Source: Cryptosporangium phraense
GTDB taxonomy: Bacteria; Actinomycetota; Actinomycetes; Mycobacteriales; Cryptosporangiaceae
NCBI RefSeq assembly: GCF_006912135.1
Contig: NZ_VIRS01000032.1
Location: 1-64,000 of the forward strand
Reading direction: 5' to 3'
DNA: 64,000 bases
Both the position numbers and the translations under genes were made by a program. This document shows positions 61,439 to 64,000 of this stretch, piece by piece. Positions within the stretch are counted from its first letter, which is position 1, and each line of letters opens with the position of its first letter. Under the pieces are notes generated by a model. That model was given only the letters and a program-made list of their open reading frames with translations, was not told the origin of the DNA and made no database searches.

Positions 61439-63837
61439 TTCCGGATCCGCTCCATCTTCGGGTCGAACAGCGGCTCGGTGCCGACGGTGGCGGCGAGCCG
61501 GGTGCCCAGGTAGTCGATCTCGACGCCGTCGCCCGGTTGCAGGCCGGCCGGCAGCCAGGCGTAGGCCACGCAGCGCCCGATCGTGTAGCCGTAGGACGCG
61601 CTCGTGACGTAGCCGACCGGCTCGTCGCCCTGGTACACCGGCTCCTTGCCCAGGACGACCGCGGACACGTCGTCCAGAGTGAGCACGGTCAGTCTCGACG
61701 ACGGTTCGCCGAGTGCGCTCAGCGCGTCGCGTCCGACGAAGTCCTTGTCCGGCCGGACCGCGAACCCGAGCCCGGCCGCGTACGGGTCGTGTTCGGTGGT
61801 CATGTCCGTACCGGAGAGCCGGTAGCCCTTCTCCAGCCGCAGGCTGTTGAACGCGCTCCGGCCGGCCGCGACGACGCCGTGGGCCTGACCGGCCTCCCAG
61901 AGCGTGTCCCAGAGCCGCAGCCCCAGCTCGGCCGACGTGTAGAGCTCCCAGCCCAGCTCACCGACGTAGGAGAGGCGCAGCGCGTCGACCGGCACGTCGC
62001 CGACCGCGAGGTGCTTGGCCTTGAAGTAGCCGAACGCCGGGTGCGAGACGTCGGTGCTGGTCAGCGGCCTGAGCACGTCCCGGGCCCGGGGGCCCCAGAG
62101 CCCGATGCAGCAGGTCGCGCCGGTGATGTCGCGGATGAAGACGTCGGACGGCGCGTGGCGCAGCAGCCAGTCGAGGTCGAGCGGACCGTTGATGCCCACC
62201 TGGAACCGGTCCGGCGCCAGCCGGGCCACCGTGAGGTCGCTCCGGACGCCGCCGGCCTCGGTCAGCAGCAGCGTGTACGTGACCGCGCCGGGCGCCTTGT
62301 CGAGGTTGTTCGTCGTCATCCGCTGCAGAAACGCCAGCGCGCCGGGGCCGGCGACCTCGAGCCGGGTCAGCGGGGTCATGTCGTACATCGCGACCCGCTC
62401 GCGGGTGACCAGCGCCTCGGCGCCGGCGATCGGCGACCAGTGCCGGGCCGACCAGTCGTCGCGTTTCGGTATCCCCGACGTCTCGGGCAGGCCCTCGTTG
62501 GCCGCGAACCACAGCGGACGCTCCCAGGCCGCGCCCTCGGTGAACACCGCGCCGAGTTCCTGCTGCCGGGGGTGGAACGGGCTCACCCGCAACGGCCGCG
62601 GGTTCGCCGGCGGGTCCAGCGGGTGCAGGACGTCGTACACCTCGATGAAGTTGCGCTCGGCGCGCTGGTGCACGTAGGAGTCGGTCAGCTGCACCGGGTC
62701 GAACCGGTACAGGTCGCATTCGTGGACGTCGAGGCCGGGGTCGCCGCTCGTCACCCACTGCGCCACGGCCCGGGCGACGCCGGCCGAGTGCGTCACCCAG
62801 ACGGCCTCGGCGATCCACAGGCCGGGCAGCTCGCGGTGTTCGCCGATCAGCGGGAACCCGTCGGCGGTGAACGAGAAGATGCCGTTGATGCCCTCGTCGA
62901 CCTTGGTCTCGGCCAGCGACGGCAGCAGCGCGACCGCGTCTTCCCAGGAAGGGTCGAAGTCGGCCGGGGTGAACTCCTCGACGCTCGGCATCACCGACGA
63001 CTCGTCGTGCCGGCGGATCCGCTCGACCGGCATCGGACGGTGGGCGTAGGAACCGATGCCGATGCGGTCGCCGTGCTCGCGGAAGTACAAGTCCTTGTCC
63101 TGGTGACGCAGGATCGGCGCGGTGGCGTCCCGGGTGGCGCCGGCCAACGGAGCGATCGGACCCGTGCGCGCGTACTGGTGGGCCAGCGGGAGGAGCGGGA
63201 TCGTCAGGCCGACGAGCGCGCCGAACTGGCGGCCCCAGAACCCGGCCGCGCCGATCACGACGTCGGCGTCGAAGCTGCCCCGGTCGGTGTCGACGCCGGC
63301 GACCCGGCCGTCGGGCCGGGTGCGGACGCCGGTGACGCGGTGGCCGCCGAGGAACTTCGCGCCGTGGGCGATCGCCCGCTCGGCCTGGGCGGTCACCGCG
63401 TTGACGGCGTGGACCAGGCCGTCGGTGGGCGTGTGGAACGCGCCGAGGATCTTGTCGGCGGTGAGCAACGGGTGCAGGGCGGCGGCCTCGTCGGGGTCGA
63501 GGACCCGGCCCGGGAGGCCCCAGGACGCGGCGAATCCGGCCCGGCGGTGTAGCTCCCGGAGCCGTTCCGGCGTCGTCGCGACCTCGAGGCCGCCGACCGG
63601 GCGGAACGCACTCTCGCCGAAGCCCTGGAGCTTCTCGACCGTGTACTGGGCGAGGTTCGTCATGGTCTTGCTCGGGTTGGTCTGGAACACCAGGCCGGGC
63701 GCGTGCGAGCTCGACCCGCCGGTCGCGTAGAGCGGGCCCTGGTCGAGGACCAGGACCTCGGTCCAGCCGCGCTGGGTGAGCTCGTCCGCGATCGCGCTGC
63801 CGACGATTCCCGCTCCGACGACGATGGCCGTGGGCAT
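61435..63837 (-). CDS. Dimethylglycine oxidase/dehydrogenase (DAO-GcvT fusion)
   Basis: An 800-aa bifunctional enzyme. N-terminal FAD amine oxidase domain (1-400; [17 protein letters not shown]; covalent-flavin His45 in GGSSSHAPG) oxidises dimethylglycine to sarcosine; the C-terminal GcvT-like domain (about 430-800; [39 protein letters not shown]) transfers the one-carbon unit to tetrahydrofolate. Length and order match Arthrobacter DMGO (about 830 aa). AGGAGG precedes the ATG. It follows the ferredoxin gene by nine bases and overlaps the sarcosine oxidase gene by four. Confidence 0.94.
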   Translation of the reverse strand: MPTAIVVGAGIVGSAIADELTQRGWTEVLVLDQGPLYATGGSSSHAPGLVFQTNPSKTMTNLAQYTVEKLQGFGESAFRPVGGLEVATTPERLRELHRRAGFAASWGLPGRVLDPDEAAALHPLLTADKILGAFHTPTDGLVHAVNAVTAQAERAIAHGAKFLGGHRVTGVRTRPDGRVAGVDTDRGSFDADVVIGAAGFWGRQFGALVGLTIPLLPLAHQYARTGPIAPLAGATRDATAPILRHQDKDLYFREHGDRIGIGSYAHRPMPVERIRRHDESSVMPSVEEFTPADFDPSWEDAVALLPSLAETKVDEGINGIFSFTADGFPLIGEHRELPGLWIAEAVWVTHSAGVARAVAQWVTSGDPGLDVHECDLYRFDPVQLTDSYVHQRAERNFIEVYDVLHPLDPPANPRPLRVSPFHPRQQELGAVFTEGAAWERPLWFAANEGLPETSGIPKRDDWSARHWSPIAGAEALVTRERVAMYDMTPLTRLEVAGPGALAFLQRMTTNNLDKAPGAVTYTLLLTEAGGVRSDLTVARLAPDRFQVGINGPLDLDWLLRHAPSDVFIRDITGATCCIGLWGPRARDVLRPLTSTDVSHPAFGYFKAKHLAVGDVPVDALRLSYVGELGWELYTSAELGLRLWDTLWEAGQAHGVVAAGRSAFNSLRLEKGYRLSGTDMTTEHDPYAAGLGFAVRPDKDFVGRDALSALGEPSSRLTVLTLDDVSAVVLGKEPVYQGDEPVGYVTSASYGYTIGRCVAYAWLPAGLQPGDGVEIDYLGTRLAATVGTEPLFDPKMERIRK

Positions 63838-63846
63838 CAGGGCCTC

Positions 63847-64000
63847 CTAGTGGACGCCGGGCAGCTGGGCGCCCGGGGGGAGATTCGGGGCGGCGGCGGA
63901 GGGGACGACGTGGATCGTGCCGTCGACGACCAGCACCTCGTGGGTGCGGACTCCGATCTTGGCCGGCAGGCCGTCGGGGCGGCCGGTGCGCAGGTCGAAG
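63847..64000 (-). CDS. Rieske 2Fe-2S ferredoxin, C-terminal part (cut by window end)
   Basis: Only the last 50 residues are inside the window. They read FDLRTGRPDGLPAKIGV, then a strand EVLVVDGTIHVV and a Pro/Ala tail. FDLRTG directly follows the second Cys-x2-His of Rieske-type ferredoxins such as those of dioxygenase systems, so the family call is good although the cluster ligands lie outside. As first visible gene of the betaine operon it may carry electrons to the Rieske oxygenase. Confidence 0.75.
   Translation of the reverse strand, partial: FDLRTGRPDGLPAKIGVRTHEVLVVDGTIHVVPSAAAPNLPPGAQLPGVH

Overview
The window comes from a high-GC actinomycete with a eukaryote-type 20S proteasome. 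Evidence is a complete pupylation/proteasome locus (ARC/Mpa ATPase, Dop, Pup, PrcB, PrcA), many GTG starts, leaderless-type promoters (a TAnnnT hexamer 6-7 bases before the start codon), hairpin terminators without U-tracts, and large Ala/Pro-rich proteins. A Cryptosporangium-, Frankia- or Micromonospora-like lineage is plausible, but genus cannot be decided from what is visible. I saw no rRNA, tRNA, transposase, integrase or CRISPR array.

Layout. 1-650: degenerate GC-rich tandem repeat. 0.65-12.4 kb: RecB-type nuclease, TrmI, ferredoxin, ARC ATPase, an internally duplicated membrane protein, Dop, Pup, PrcB, PrcA and a WYL regulator. The Pup ligase PafA is absent from the window. 12.5-19.9 kb: secreted propeller protein, a FAD hydroxylase/TetR pair, Spo0M-like protein, SigJ-type ECF sigma factor with a DoxX partner, amidase and VOC protein. 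19.8-23.1 kb: NitT/TauT-type ABC importer with two permeases. 23.4-31.0 kb: small lipoprotein, DoxX protein, disulfide flavoprotein, XylA with a ROK repressor, and a GntR-TetR double-HTH regulator divergent from an MFS exporter. 31.0-34.9 kb: repeat-rich 897-aa membrane protein, a 78-aa protein, a minisatellite, and a Cys-free L36 gene behind a Zur-box-like palindrome.

34.9-40.5 kb holds the most unusual element: four genes fused by 4-base stop/start overlaps, encoding a kleisin-like protein, two different small winged-helix proteins and a 1017-aa SMC-like ATPase. The layout resembles MukBEF/MksBEF/Wadjet but no JetD-type nuclease gene follows.

40.5-49.1 kb: M20 peptidase, a 1403-aa membrane protein, a GGDEF-EAL enzyme and a broken TIR-WD40 gene. 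49.1-64 kb: choline/betaine catabolism. BetB and BetA (choline to glycine betaine) lie with an IclR regulator; further on, a tightly overlapped operon encodes a Rieske ferredoxin (cut by the window end), dimethylglycine oxidase, sarcosine oxidase and a betaine-demethylase-type Rieske oxygenase, together forming a route from choline to glycine. Between them sit a PucR regulator, F420-type oxidoreductase, HAF-repeat protein, and an ArsR/small membrane protein/MMPL group.
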